This document shows positions 43,534-50,878 of a stretch of 64,000 nt of DNA, piece by piece. The notes beneath the pieces are model-generated. The model was not told the origin of the DNA. It ran no database searches and worked only from the letters and a program-made list of their open reading frames with translations. The stretch is from an uncultured Williamsia sp. Lineage in GTDB: Bacteria > Actinomycetota > Actinomycetes > Mycobacteriales > Mycobacteriaceae. The stretch is from contig NZ_CANLWM010000006.1 of NCBI RefSeq assembly GCF_947494875.1, positions 62,001 to 126,000 of the forward strand, given 5' to 3'. A program made the translations under genes and the position numbers. Numbering within the stretch: position 1 is the first letter of the stretch; each line of letters starts with the position of its first letter.

Positions 43534-44265
43534 TCACTCGTCCCGGCCGCAGGCCGCCACGATGCGATCCAGCCAGTCCAGGAGCAGGGACCGTTCCGCG
43601 TCGCTGAGGCCGCCGACATGCGGAGCGACGGTACGGAATCCGACCACGGCGGCGCTGACCGCATCTCGCGGATCGTCCGGGGCGTCGGTCAGGATCGCCG
43701 CGGCCACCGCGTGCCAGAGATCGTCGGCCAGAGGTGAGTCCGCGGCCGCGTCGGGAGTCGACAACAACACGCGGACGGCGCCGTTGGCCGCGGCCGACAT
43801 CATGTCCGCGGCACGCGACTCGTCCACCCGCAGTCGACCCGTGGCGGCGGCCCGACGCACCCGTCGAGCCAACACGTGGCGGCCCTCCCGCGCGGCCTCC
43901 GACCGGACGACGCGCTCGGGATCACCGAAGAGGTGGAACAGCGACGGATGGGCGAGACCGAACTCGACCTGCCGGTACCACCCGTCGCGGAGGTCGTCGA
44001 CGGGATCGACACCGTGCGGTGTCGCGGCGACCTCGGCAGCCTTGTGGGCGACGAACTCGGCCATGACGTGCTCGGCGACCGCCTCGAGCAGCCCGTCCTT
44101 GTCACCGAACAGGCGATAGATCGTCGGTGGCTGGACGCCCGCCGCCTGGGCGACGCCGCGCGTCGTGACCGCCGACGGGCCGTGGTCGGTGAGCAGGTGG
44201 GCGGCGGCCTCGACGATGCGGACACGGACGTCGTCGCGGTCCTCGTCGTGCTGCGCGCTCGTCAT
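43534..44265 (-). CDS. TetR family transcriptional regulator
   Basis: The 243-residue protein starts at ATG 44265. Its DNA-binding domain is at about residues 14-60 (RIVEAAAHLLTDHGPSAVTTRGVAQAAGV, then TIYRLFGDKDGLL). It is divergent from an NmrA-like reductase gene with a perfect 10-bp palindromic operator in between, so it almost certainly controls that gene and itself. Confidence 0.94.
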   Translation of the reverse strand: MTSAQHDEDRDDVRVRIVEAAAHLLTDHGPSAVTTRGVAQAAGVQPPTIYRLFGDKDGLLEAVAEHVMAEFVAHKAAEVAATPHGVDPVDDLRDGWYRQVEFGLAHPSLFHLFGDPERVVRSEAAREGRHVLARRVRRAAATGRLRVDESRAADMMSAAANGAVRVLLSTPDAAADSPLADDLWHAVAAAILTDAPDDPRDAVSAAVVGFRTVAPHVGGLSDAERSLLLDWLDRIVAACGRDE

Positions 44266-44270
44266 GTTCC

Positions 44271-44296
44271 GACGATAACAACGATCTGTTATCGTC
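44271..44296. promoter_or_regulatory. TetR operator: 10-bp perfect inverted repeat, 6-bp spacer
   Basis: GACGATAACA and TGTTATCGTC are exact complements separated by ACGATC, six bases upstream of the TetR start codon. A further TGTTATC-like half-site follows around 44299. Location between two divergent genes makes it the likely operator. Confidence 0.8.
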
Positions 44297-44343
44297 GATG
44301 TTATCAACGGAAACGCTTGTACCGAATCAATGATAGGACCAGC

Positions 44344-45189
44344 ATGATCATCGTCACCGGCGCCACGGGTGCCCTCAACGGCGCGACCACGGACCACCTG
44401 CTTGCGAGCCTGCCGGCCGAGGACCTCGCCGTCGTGACCCGTGACCCCGCCAAGGCGCGTCATCTCGCCGAGCGTGGTGTCGGGGTCCGGCGTGGCAACT
44501 ACGCGGACCCCGCATCGCTGCCCGCCGCGTTCGACGGTGCCGACCAGCTGCTCCTGGTGTCGTCGAACGACCCGTTCGCCGACGCCGTGGTGTCGCACCG
44601 CGCGGCGATCGCCGCCGCAGTGGACGTCGGCGTGGGTCGGATCCTCTACACCAGCCATCAGGGGGCCGCCGCCAACAGTCCGTTCGCCCCCGCGCGCGAC
44701 CACGCCGCGACCGAGGAGACGCTGGCGCGCTGCGGACTCCCCTGGACGTCTCTGCGCAACGGGTTCTACGCCCACAGCCTCGGGTGGCTGGCCGGACCGT
44801 GGCGATCGACAGGCGTCATCCGCATCCCCGCTGATGGGCCCGTCTCGTGGACCGCACGCGAGGACGCGGCCGAGGCCGCGGCGGCGATCATCCTGTCCGA
44901 CGGGGCGTACGACGGGCCCGTGACGATCACCGCGCCCGAGGCGCCGACCTTCGCGGACGTGGCGGAGTCGGCCTCGACGCTCGTCGGGCGGGCGGTCGGC
45001 GTCGAGGTCGTCGACTCCGAGCAGTGGGTCGGCGAACAGGTCGCCGCCGGGGCGCCGGAGCCGCAGGTGCGGTTCTCCCTCGGCATGTACGAGGCGGCAG
45101 CCGGGGGCTTTTTCGCGGGCGTGGACCGGCTGCTCACCGACCTGCTAGGCCGCGCACCTCGAACCGCCCGGGACGCGCTCGTGGCGTGA
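44344..45189 (+). CDS. NmrA-like NAD(P)H-binding protein (QOR2-type quinone oxidoreductase)
   Basis: This 281-residue atypical SDR starts at ATG 44344. It has the N-terminal dinucleotide motif VTGATGALNG, then VVTRDPAKA and RRGNYADPASLPAAFDGADQLLLVSS, typical of the YtfG/QOR2 group that reduces quinones with NADPH. There is no Y-x3-K catalytic pair. The divergent TetR gene and operator suggest induction by an electrophile or quinone. Confidence 0.92.
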   Translation: MIIVTGATGALNGATTDHLLASLPAEDLAVVTRDPAKARHLAERGVGVRRGNYADPASLPAAFDGADQLLLVSSNDPFADAVVSHRAAIAAAVDVGVGRILYTSHQGAAANSPFAPARDHAATEETLARCGLPWTSLRNGFYAHSLGWLAGPWRSTGVIRIPADGPVSWTAREDAAEAAAAIILSDGAYDGPVTITAPEAPTFADVAESASTLVGRAVGVEVVDSEQWVGEQVAAGAPEPQVRFSLGMYEAAAGGFFAGVDRLLTDLLGRAPRTARDALVA

Positions 45190-45221
45190 CCCCGATCACG
45201 ATCGGCGGGCGAGGAATGATT

Positions 45222-45235
45222 CGGACCGCGGTCCG
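45222..45235. promoter_or_regulatory. 14-bp palindrome CGGACCGCGGTCCG with adjacent -10-like box upstream of yceI
   Basis: The palindrome is perfect and is followed within two bases by TTATAG, a good -10 candidate, so it overlaps the promoter of the YceI gene (start 45291). The same core with the same TTATAG spacing occurs at 49816 in front of an unlinked gene on the other strand. Confidence 0.65.
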
Positions 45236-45290
45236 CTTATAGTTCTCGACGGGCCGGACAGGCCGACCCACCGCGCTTCGAGGAGTTCCC

Positions 45291-45839
45291 ATGACCACCG
45301 CAACCGCCGCCGGTCTCGCCGCCGGCACCTGGACCATCGACACCGTCCACTCCGCCATCGCTTTCTCGGTCCGCCACCTCATGGTGAGCAAGGTCCGCGG
45401 CACGTTCGACACCTTCGGCGGCGAGATCACCGTCGCCGAGGACGGCACGCCGTCGGTGCGCGCCGAGATCGACGTCCGCTCGATCAATACCAAGAACGAG
45501 CAGCGCGACGCCCACATCCGGTCCGCCGATTTCTTCGACGCCGACAACCACCCCACCGCGACCTTCGTCTCGACGTCGGTGACCGGCGACAACGGTGACT
45601 ACGTGCTCACCGGTGACTTCACCCTGCGCGGTGTCACCAAGACCGTCTCGATGCCGCTCGAGTTCAACGGCGTCAACCCCGGCATGGGCCACGGCGAGGT
45701 CGCGGGCTTCGAGGCGTCGATCGAGTTGAACCGCAAGGACTTCGGGATCTCGATCGACATGCCGCTGGAGACCGGCGGGACCGTCGTCGGCGACAAGGTG
45801 ACCATCACCCTCGAGATCGAGGCGACCAAAGCCGCGTGA
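45291..45839 (+). CDS. YceI family protein
   Basis: This 182-residue protein starts at ATG 45291 with GAGGAG upstream. It has the complete lipocalin-like YceI fold: GTWTIDTVHSAIAFSVRHLM, VRGTFDTFGGEI, SADFFDADNHPTATFVST, and the last strands FGISIDMPLETGG and VTITLEIEA. There is no signal peptide, so it acts in the cytosol. Relatives bind long isoprenoids such as polyprenyl quinones. A palindromic operator precedes it. Confidence 0.95.
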   Translation: MTTATAAGLAAGTWTIDTVHSAIAFSVRHLMVSKVRGTFDTFGGEITVAEDGTPSVRAEIDVRSINTKNEQRDAHIRSADFFDADNHPTATFVSTSVTGDNGDYVLTGDFTLRGVTKTVSMPLEFNGVNPGMGHGEVAGFEASIELNRKDFGISIDMPLETGGTVVGDKVTITLEIEATKAA

Positions 45840-45925
45840 TCACGCGGAAATTCGGATGACAGTCGGCTGACCGACGTCCTACCGTCCTCGGTGTCACGTC
45901 CCACACCGACCCGAGGAGGCAGCCC

Positions 45926-46144
45926 ATGGTCATCACGACCCGCATCCCGGCGCCGGCGGTCTCCAGCCGCCTGTCGCCGACAACCGTTCTGACGCAGCTG
46001 GTCTCGCGTCTCACGCGGCATCGCGTCGCGGCGAGCCGCGCCGACCGGGAGCGCCATCACCGCCTGCGCCGTGAACGGATCGAACAGGAACGACGCTCCG
46101 CGCGATCCGATCTGGCGATGCTGTACCTCGGCGTCCGCCGGTAG
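45926..46144 (+). CDS. Small basic hypothetical protein
   Basis: This 72-residue protein has a strong ribosome site (GAGGAGG, seven bases before ATG 45926). The C-terminal half is very rich in arginine and may form one long basic helix (RADRERHHRLRRERIEQERRSARSDL-like, residues about 38-62). No family is recognised. It ends directly against the stop of the convergent TetR gene. Nucleic acid or protein binding is only a guess from charge. Confidence 0.65.
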   Translation: MVITTRIPAPAVSSRLSPTTVLTQLVSRLTRHRVAASRADRERHHRLRRERIEQERRSARSDLAMLYLGVRR

Positions 46145-46726
46145 TCAGCGGGCGCGGATGCCGTTCAAGAACAGGTCGACGAGGCCCTCCAGGTAGGCCT
46201 CGTCGACCTGTTCGTGTGCCAGGAGCCTGCGCGCGTAGATCGGTCCGTACATCGCCTCCAGAGCGAGGCGGTGATCGACGCCGGACGCGATCTCGCCGCG
46301 CTCGACGCCGCGGTCGAGGATCGTCGCGACCTCGGTCATGCGCTCGTCGGCGATACGACGACGCGCCTCCTCGAGACGCTCGATCTCGATTGGCATCGTC
46401 GCGAGACGCAGCAGAGCCCAGTTCTGGGGCGACGACATGGACTCGTCGAGGCCGGCCAGCAGGGCGATGAGGTCGTCGCGGACCGACCCCGTGTCGGGGA
46501 CCTCGATCGCGAGCGGGTCCAGGTGGCTCAGCACCGCGTCGGTGATGAGCTGCTCCCGGGTGCGCCAGCGCCGGTAGATGGATGTCACATGCACGCCGGC
46601 GGCCTCCGCCACGGATGCGACCGTCACGCCGTCGACACCCACGTTGAGCAGCTCGTTCAGGGCTGCGGAGAGGACGTTGTCGCGGACTGCCTTGCCGCGA
46701 CGGTGGCCCGCTGTGGCTGACGACAC
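46145..46726 (-). CDS. TetR family transcriptional regulator
   Basis: The 193-residue protein starts at GTG 46726. Residues about 15-60 carry the DNA-binding domain (VLSAALNELLNVGVDGVTVASVAEAAGVHVTSIYRRWRTREQLI), and the C-terminal half matches the TetR_C_11-like fold. It is divergent from the adenylate cyclase gene; palindromes at 46740 and 46771 lie between them. Confidence 0.93.
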   Translation of the reverse strand: MSSATAGHRRGKAVRDNVLSAALNELLNVGVDGVTVASVAEAAGVHVTSIYRRWRTREQLITDAVLSHLDPLAIEVPDTGSVRDDLIALLAGLDESMSSPQNWALLRLATMPIEIERLEEARRRIADERMTEVATILDRGVERGEIASGVDHRLALEAMYGPIYARRLLAHEQVDEAYLEGLVDLFLNGIRAR

Positions 46727-46739
46727 GGAATGAGCCTAA

Positions 46740-46755
46740 CGCAACCGTAGTTGCG
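46740..46755. promoter_or_regulatory. Perfect palindrome CGCAAC-N4-GTTGCG upstream of the TetR gene
   Basis: It lies 14 bp before the TetR start codon. A related weaker palindrome, GCAA-N6-TTGC, is centred 30 bp further at 46771-46784. Two sites three helical turns apart in a divergent region suggest cooperative TetR binding and control of the adenylate cyclase gene. Confidence 0.7.
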
Positions 46756-46770
46756 CTCTGTAAGCTGATT

Positions 46771-46784
46771 GCAACTCGACTTGC
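46771..46784. promoter_or_regulatory. Second, weaker TetR-type palindrome GCAA-N6-TTGC
   Basis: It shares the CAAC and TTGCG elements with the site at 46740 and lies closer to the adenylate cyclase start (46829), where it could block that promoter. Confidence 0.5.
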
Positions 46785-46828
46785 GATGGCTGCCTGACCA
46801 AGACTGCCGAGACGAAACGAGCTGCACC

Positions 46829-48466
46829 ATGACCGGACACGATCACCATCAGGACAGGCGCGTCGTCGCCTCGCGCCTGATGGGTTTCGCGACGGTGGGC
46901 ATCATCCTCGCCAACGTGGCCGTCGGTCTCGAGACCGCGCTCCTCGTCGCTCTCACGACCTCCGGTGGCCACCTCACACTCGGCGCCGGCGGCCAAAGCG
47001 TGTCCGGCGTCTTCTGGGGTCTGCTCGTCGGTGCGACCATCGACTTCGTCGCCGCCATCGCGGTGCTCCGTCCCCACATCCAGTGGTATCTCTCCGGTGC
47101 GGCCGCGGACAAGCGACGCCGACTCTCCCTGCAGCGCATGCCGTTGACCGGTGTCGTCGCCACGGGCGTCGGGTGGGTCGCTGGGGTCGTGGCCTACGCG
47201 GCCGTCGCGGGGCGGGACCTCGGCGGGATCGACCTCCTGATCATCGCGACGGCCTTCGCGTTCGGTGGGGCGTCGTGCGCTGCGGCTACGTACATGATCC
47301 TCGAGCGCGTCGGCCGTCCGTTGGTGGCCGCCGCGATGCGGGACTCCCCGCCGCCGGAGCCGATCCTCGGTGTCCGCGAGCGGATGATCGTGCTGTGGAT
47401 CGCCGTCAGCGGTGTCCCGCTGGGTGGCATCGTCCTGGTCAACGTCGGGCGTGCCATCGGCTGGGTACCGCCGAGCGACACCGTGCTCGACATCCCCACC
47501 GTCGTCCTGGCGATCATCTGTCTCGCCAGCGGCGTCAGGGCGATCGCGCTGGTCACCCGGTCCATCACCGACCCGCTGCGCGACATCCGCGGCGCGGTCG
47601 AACGCGTCGCCGACGGCGACTACTCCACGCGCGTCGACGTGTACGACTCGTCGGAGCTGGGCGTACTGCAGGACGGTTTCAACACCATGGTCGACGGCCT
47701 CGCCGAGCGGGACCGGCTACGCGACCTGTTCGCGCGGCACGTCGGCACCGAGGTCGCCGCCCGAGCGCTGCGCACCGACATCGGGATGCACGGATCGCAG
47801 GCCGATGTCGGCGTGCTGTTCGTCGACATCGAGGGGTCGACGCGGTTCGCCGAGTCGACCGATCCCGAGACCGTCGCGGCCAGCCTCAACCGGTTCTTCA
47901 CCATCGTCGCCGACGTCGTCGCCCGCCACGACGGCTTCATCAACAAGTTCGAGGGCGACGCGGCGTTGGCCGTGTTCGGCGCCCCGAACGCCGTGCCCGA
48001 TCCCGCCGCGGCCGCCCTGGCCGCGGCACGGGAGCTCGGCGCCGAACTCGAGGAGATCCATCCGCTGCGCGTCGGGATCGGCGTGTCCAGCGGTCGGGTG
48101 TTCGCCGGCAACATCGGCGCCGAGTCCCGCTACGAGTACACCGTCATCGGCGACCCGGTGAACGAGTGCGCGCGTCTGGCCGACGTCGCGAAGCAGAGCC
48201 GGTCCAACGTGCTCGCCAGCGGTGCCGCCGTGAGCAGCCTCGTCGCGGACGCCGTCGACGACGACGGCGAGCCGACCGTGATCGCCGAGCACGACGAGTA
48301 CTTCGAGTGGACCGCCATCGGTCAGGTGTCGCTGCGCGGACGCGCTGCGCCGACCGACGTCCACGCGCCGGTCGAGCTCGTCGGCGACTCGGACGTGAGC
48401 TTCACCGACCTCGTCGACGGGTTCCTCCGTCGACCGCTGTCGATGCTGTGGAGCAAGCGCGCCTGA
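46829..48466 (+). CDS. Membrane-bound class III adenylate cyclase (6TM-HAMP-cyclase)
   Basis: The start is ATG 46829 (MTGHDHHQDR). The 545-residue protein has six membrane segments (residues about 15-255), a HAMP domain (about 255-310; DPLRDIRGAVERVADGDYSTRV) and a class III catalytic domain (about 320-490). Metal-binding aspartates are in FVDIEGSTRF and FEGDAALAVFG; the adenine-selecting lysine is in NKFEGD and the aspartate in IGDPVNE; the transition-state N and R are in NECARL. This is the architecture of M. tuberculosis Rv1318c-Rv1320c and Rv3645. It makes cAMP, which would load CRP; a CRP-type site occurs at 62307. Confidence 0.95.
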   Translation: MTGHDHHQDRRVVASRLMGFATVGIILANVAVGLETALLVALTTSGGHLTLGAGGQSVSGVFWGLLVGATIDFVAAIAVLRPHIQWYLSGAAADKRRRLSLQRMPLTGVVATGVGWVAGVVAYAAVAGRDLGGIDLLIIATAFAFGGASCAAATYMILERVGRPLVAAAMRDSPPPEPILGVRERMIVLWIAVSGVPLGGIVLVNVGRAIGWVPPSDTVLDIPTVVLAIICLASGVRAIALVTRSITDPLRDIRGAVERVADGDYSTRVDVYDSSELGVLQDGFNTMVDGLAERDRLRDLFARHVGTEVAARALRTDIGMHGSQADVGVLFVDIEGSTRFAESTDPETVAASLNRFFTIVADVVARHDGFINKFEGDAALAVFGAPNAVPDPAAAALAAARELGAELEEIHPLRVGIGVSSGRVFAGNIGAESRYEYTVIGDPVNECARLADVAKQSRSNVLASGAAVSSLVADAVDDDGEPTVIAEHDEYFEWTAIGQVSLRGRAAPTDVHAPVELVGDSDVSFTDLVDGFLRRPLSMLWSKRA

Positions 48467-48480
48467 CCCGGCCCCGCGCC

Positions 48481-48734
48481 ACCTGTTTGGCAGCCGGGAG
48501 CCGTCTGTTGGGCAGCCGGGACCAGTCGTTGGGCGCCCGGAACCGTTTGTTGGGCGCCCGGAACCGTTTGTTGGGCGCCCGGGACCAATTGTTGGGCAGC
48601 CGGAGCATCTTTCAGCGCGAGCGGGTGCTCCAAGTGCCCAACGAACGGCTCCGAGTGCCCAACGAACGGCCCCAACTGCCCAATGAACGGCTCCGAGTGC
48701 CAACGAACGGCTGCAGGTGCCCACCACGAGGTGG
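48481..48734. repeat. Head-to-head array of 21-bp repeats (six forward, about five inverted)
   Basis: Six contiguous 21-bp units run from 48481 to 48606 (core TGTTGGGC followed by GCCCGGAAC or AGCCGGGAC). After a 29-bp centre, about five inverted units run from 48636 to 48734; in that orientation the unit reads GCCCA-n4-ACG-n-CTCCGA-n-T. The last inverted unit is degenerate. The array fills the space between two convergent genes and would fold as a very long imperfect hairpin. A second array of the same family is at 61005. Confidence 0.85.
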
Positions 48735-48742
48735 AGACGACG

Positions 48743-48773
48743 CGACCCCCGCCTGCCGGGCAGACGGGGGTCG
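48743..48773. terminator. Strong hairpin terminator between convergent genes
   Basis: CGACCCCCG and CGGGGGTCG are exact complements. Between them CTGCC and GGCAG pair again, leaving a tiny loop. It lies 12 bases past the stop of the LLM oxidoreductase gene (minus strand), next to the 21-bp repeat array. Confidence 0.85.
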
Positions 48774-48784
48774 GGCGAGAGAAC

Positions 48785-49804
48785 TCAGCGCCAGCCGAGT
48801 TCCGGCGCCACGTGGGTCAGGATCGACTCGATGACGTGGGCGTTGTACTCGACGCCGAGTTGGTTGGGAACGGTCAGCAGCAGCGTGTCGGCCTCGGCGA
48901 TCGCGGAGTCCTCGGCCAACTGCTCGACGAGCTTGTCCGGCTCGTCGGCATAGGACCGGCCGAACCGGGCGATGCCGCCGTCGATGTGGCCGACCTGATC
49001 CGACTCCTCGCCCCCGTGACCGAAGTACGCGCGGTCACGGTCGTCGGTGATCGCGAAGATGCTGCGGCTCACCGACACCCGCGGCGTGAACGCGTGTCCG
49101 GCGTTCTGCCACTCCTTGCGGAACACGCGGATCTGTTCGGCCTGCAGCTCGTGGAACGGGACACCCGTGTCCTCGGTGAGCAGTGTCGAGCTCATCAGGT
49201 TCATGCCCTGCTGCGCAGTCCATTCCGCGGTCGCCCGTGTCCCGGCGCCCCACCAGATCCGCTCCCGCAGACCCGCGGAGTGCGGCTCGAGCCGGAGCAG
49301 TCCCGGCGGGTTGGGAAACATCGGCCGCGGGTTGGGGCGGGCGAAGCCCTCGCCCTCGAGGCCCTGCAGGAACACCGCGGTGTGGCGCCGGGCCATGTCG
49401 GCGTCGGTCTCGCCCTCCGCGGGCGCATAGCCGAAGTACTTGTAGCCCTCGATCACCTGCTCCGGCGATCCCCGGCTGATGCCGAGCTGCAGCCTGCCGC
49501 CGGAGATGAGGTCGGCCGCACCGGCGTCCTCCACCATGTACAGCGGGTTCTCGTAGCGCATGTCGATGACGCCGGTGCCGATCTCGATGCGCGACGTGCG
49601 TGCCCCGACCGCGGACAGCAGCGGGAACGGCGACGCGAGCTGGCGCGCGAAGTGGTGCACACGGAAGTAGGCGCCGTCCGCGCCGAGCTCCTCGGCGGCG
49701 ACGGCGAGGTCGATGGACTGGAGGAGCACATCGGCCGCGGACCGCGTCGCAGACTGCGGAGAGGGCGTCCAGTGCCCGAACGACAGGAAACCGATGTTCT
49801 TCAT
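48785..49804 (-). CDS. LLM class flavin-dependent oxidoreductase
   Basis: This 339-residue luciferase-like protein starts at ATG 49804 (MKNIGFLSFGHWTP). It has the F420/FMN-binding TIM-barrel features AAEELGADGAYFRVHHF, RIEIGTGVIDMRYENPLYMVEDAGAADLISGGRLQLGISRGSPEQ. The -10-like TTATAG lies only about six bases before the ATG, so the mRNA is probably leaderless. The promoter carries the palindrome at 49816 that is shared with yceI. Substrate unknown. Confidence 0.92.
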   Translation of the reverse strand: MKNIGFLSFGHWTPSPQSATRSAADVLLQSIDLAVAAEELGADGAYFRVHHFARQLASPFPLLSAVGARTSRIEIGTGVIDMRYENPLYMVEDAGAADLISGGRLQLGISRGSPEQVIEGYKYFGYAPAEGETDADMARRHTAVFLQGLEGEGFARPNPRPMFPNPPGLLRLEPHSAGLRERIWWGAGTRATAEWTAQQGMNLMSSTLLTEDTGVPFHELQAEQIRVFRKEWQNAGHAFTPRVSVSRSIFAITDDRDRAYFGHGGEESDQVGHIDGGIARFGRSYADEPDKLVEQLAEDSAIAEADTLLLTVPNQLGVEYNAHVIESILTHVAPELGWR

Positions 49805-49815
49805 GTCCCTATAAT

Positions 49816-49827
49816 GGACCGCGGTCC
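49816..49827. promoter_or_regulatory. Palindrome GGACCGCGGTCC in the LLM oxidoreductase promoter
   Basis: Read on the minus strand it is CGGACCGCGGTCC followed by ATTATAG and then the start codon. It matches the yceI site at 45222 in core, orientation and distance to the -10-like box. It is a probable operator for one regulator that controls both genes. Confidence 0.65.
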
Positions 49828-49847
49828 GTTTGTATTCCAGTCGCAGG

Positions 49848-50801
49848 TCAGCCCGCGGTGGCGAACAGAGTCGGGTCGACGTTCCCGCCCGAGATGACGA
49901 TGCCCACACGACTGCCCGCGAACCGGTCGCGGTGACCGATCGCCGCGGCGAGACCGAGGGCACCCGTCGGCTCGACGACGAGTTTCGCGCGGGTGGCCAA
50001 CAGCCCCATCGCGTGGCGCAGCGCGTCGTCGTCGGCGGTGAGGATGTCTGTGACGTGCTCCCGGATGATCGGGAACGTGCGGTCGCCGAGGCGGGTGGTC
50101 TGTGCGCCGTCGGCGATGGTCCGCGGCGTCGGGATCTCGACGATGTGCCCTGCTCGCAGTGACTGCAGCGCGTCGTCGCCGGCGGCCGGTTCGACGCCGT
50201 AGACCTCGGTGGTCGGAGACAGCGCGCCGGCCGACAGCAGTGACCCGCTGAGCAACCCGCCGCCGCCCAGCGGGACCAGCAGGACATCGAGGTCGTCGAC
50301 GTCGGAGAGCAGTTCGGCGACGGCGGTGCCCTGCCCCGCGATGACGTCTGGATGGTCGAACGGCGGGATGATCGACGCTCCCGTCCGCTCGGCGATCTCA
50401 CCCGCCACCGCGACACGGTCCTGGGTGTAGCGGTCGTAGCGGATGACCGTCGCGCCGTAGCCCTGCGTCGCCGCCACCTTCGGCGCGGGCGCATCGTGCG
50501 GCATGACGATGGTCGCGGGGACGTCGTGCAGCTGCGCGGCCAGGCTGAGGCCCTGGGCGTGGTTGCCCGACGAGTAGGCGAGCACACCGGCGCGACGGCG
50601 GTCGGCGGGCAGTCGGGACACGGCGGTGTAGGCCCCGCGGAACTTGAACGCGCCTGCGCGCTGCAGGTTCTCGCACTTGAGGAACAACGTGGCCCCGACC
50701 ATCTCGTCGAGCAGCCGAGAGGTCACCGCGGGGGTGCGGTGGGCGACGCCGGCGATGGTCGCGGCCGCCGCGGCGACGGAGTCGTAGGTCGGCGCGGTCA
50801 T
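49848..50801 (-). CDS. PLP-dependent threonine/serine dehydratase-like enzyme
   Basis: This 317-residue fold type II enzyme has the PLP lysine K53 in AFKFRGAY, the phosphate-binding loop PLGGGGLLSG and SSGNHAQG for substrate carboxylate binding. There is no C-terminal ACT domain, so it is not feedback-regulated like biosynthetic IlvA. It may be a catabolic threonine dehydratase, a serine racemase or a hydroxyaspartate dehydratase; sequence alone does not decide. Confidence 0.93.
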   Translation of the reverse strand: MTAPTYDSVAAAAATIAGVAHRTPAVTSRLLDEMVGATLFLKCENLQRAGAFKFRGAYTAVSRLPADRRRAGVLAYSSGNHAQGLSLAAQLHDVPATIVMPHDAPAPKVAATQGYGATVIRYDRYTQDRVAVAGEIAERTGASIIPPFDHPDVIAGQGTAVAELLSDVDDLDVLLVPLGGGGLLSGSLLSAGALSPTTEVYGVEPAAGDDALQSLRAGHIVEIPTPRTIADGAQTTRLGDRTFPIIREHVTDILTADDDALRHAMGLLATRAKLVVEPTGALGLAAAIGHRDRFAGSRVGIVISGGNVDPTLFATAG

Positions 50802-50878
50802 GTCCGCAGCATAGGAGCGGCCCCGCCCGGCTGTGACCGCGGCACGAGTTCACGTTCGCCGCACGTAGGATCGCGACC

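Noticed and set aside
47717-48727. Long minus-strand frame across the adenylate cyclase end and the repeat array
   Set aside because: It is antisense to a clear cyclase gene, its repeat part simply translates the 21-bp DNA repeats, and it has no ribosome site or family match.
48481-48734. Possible CRISPR array
   Set aside because: The 21-bp units touch each other without spacers and half of them are inverted; no cas genes are in the window.
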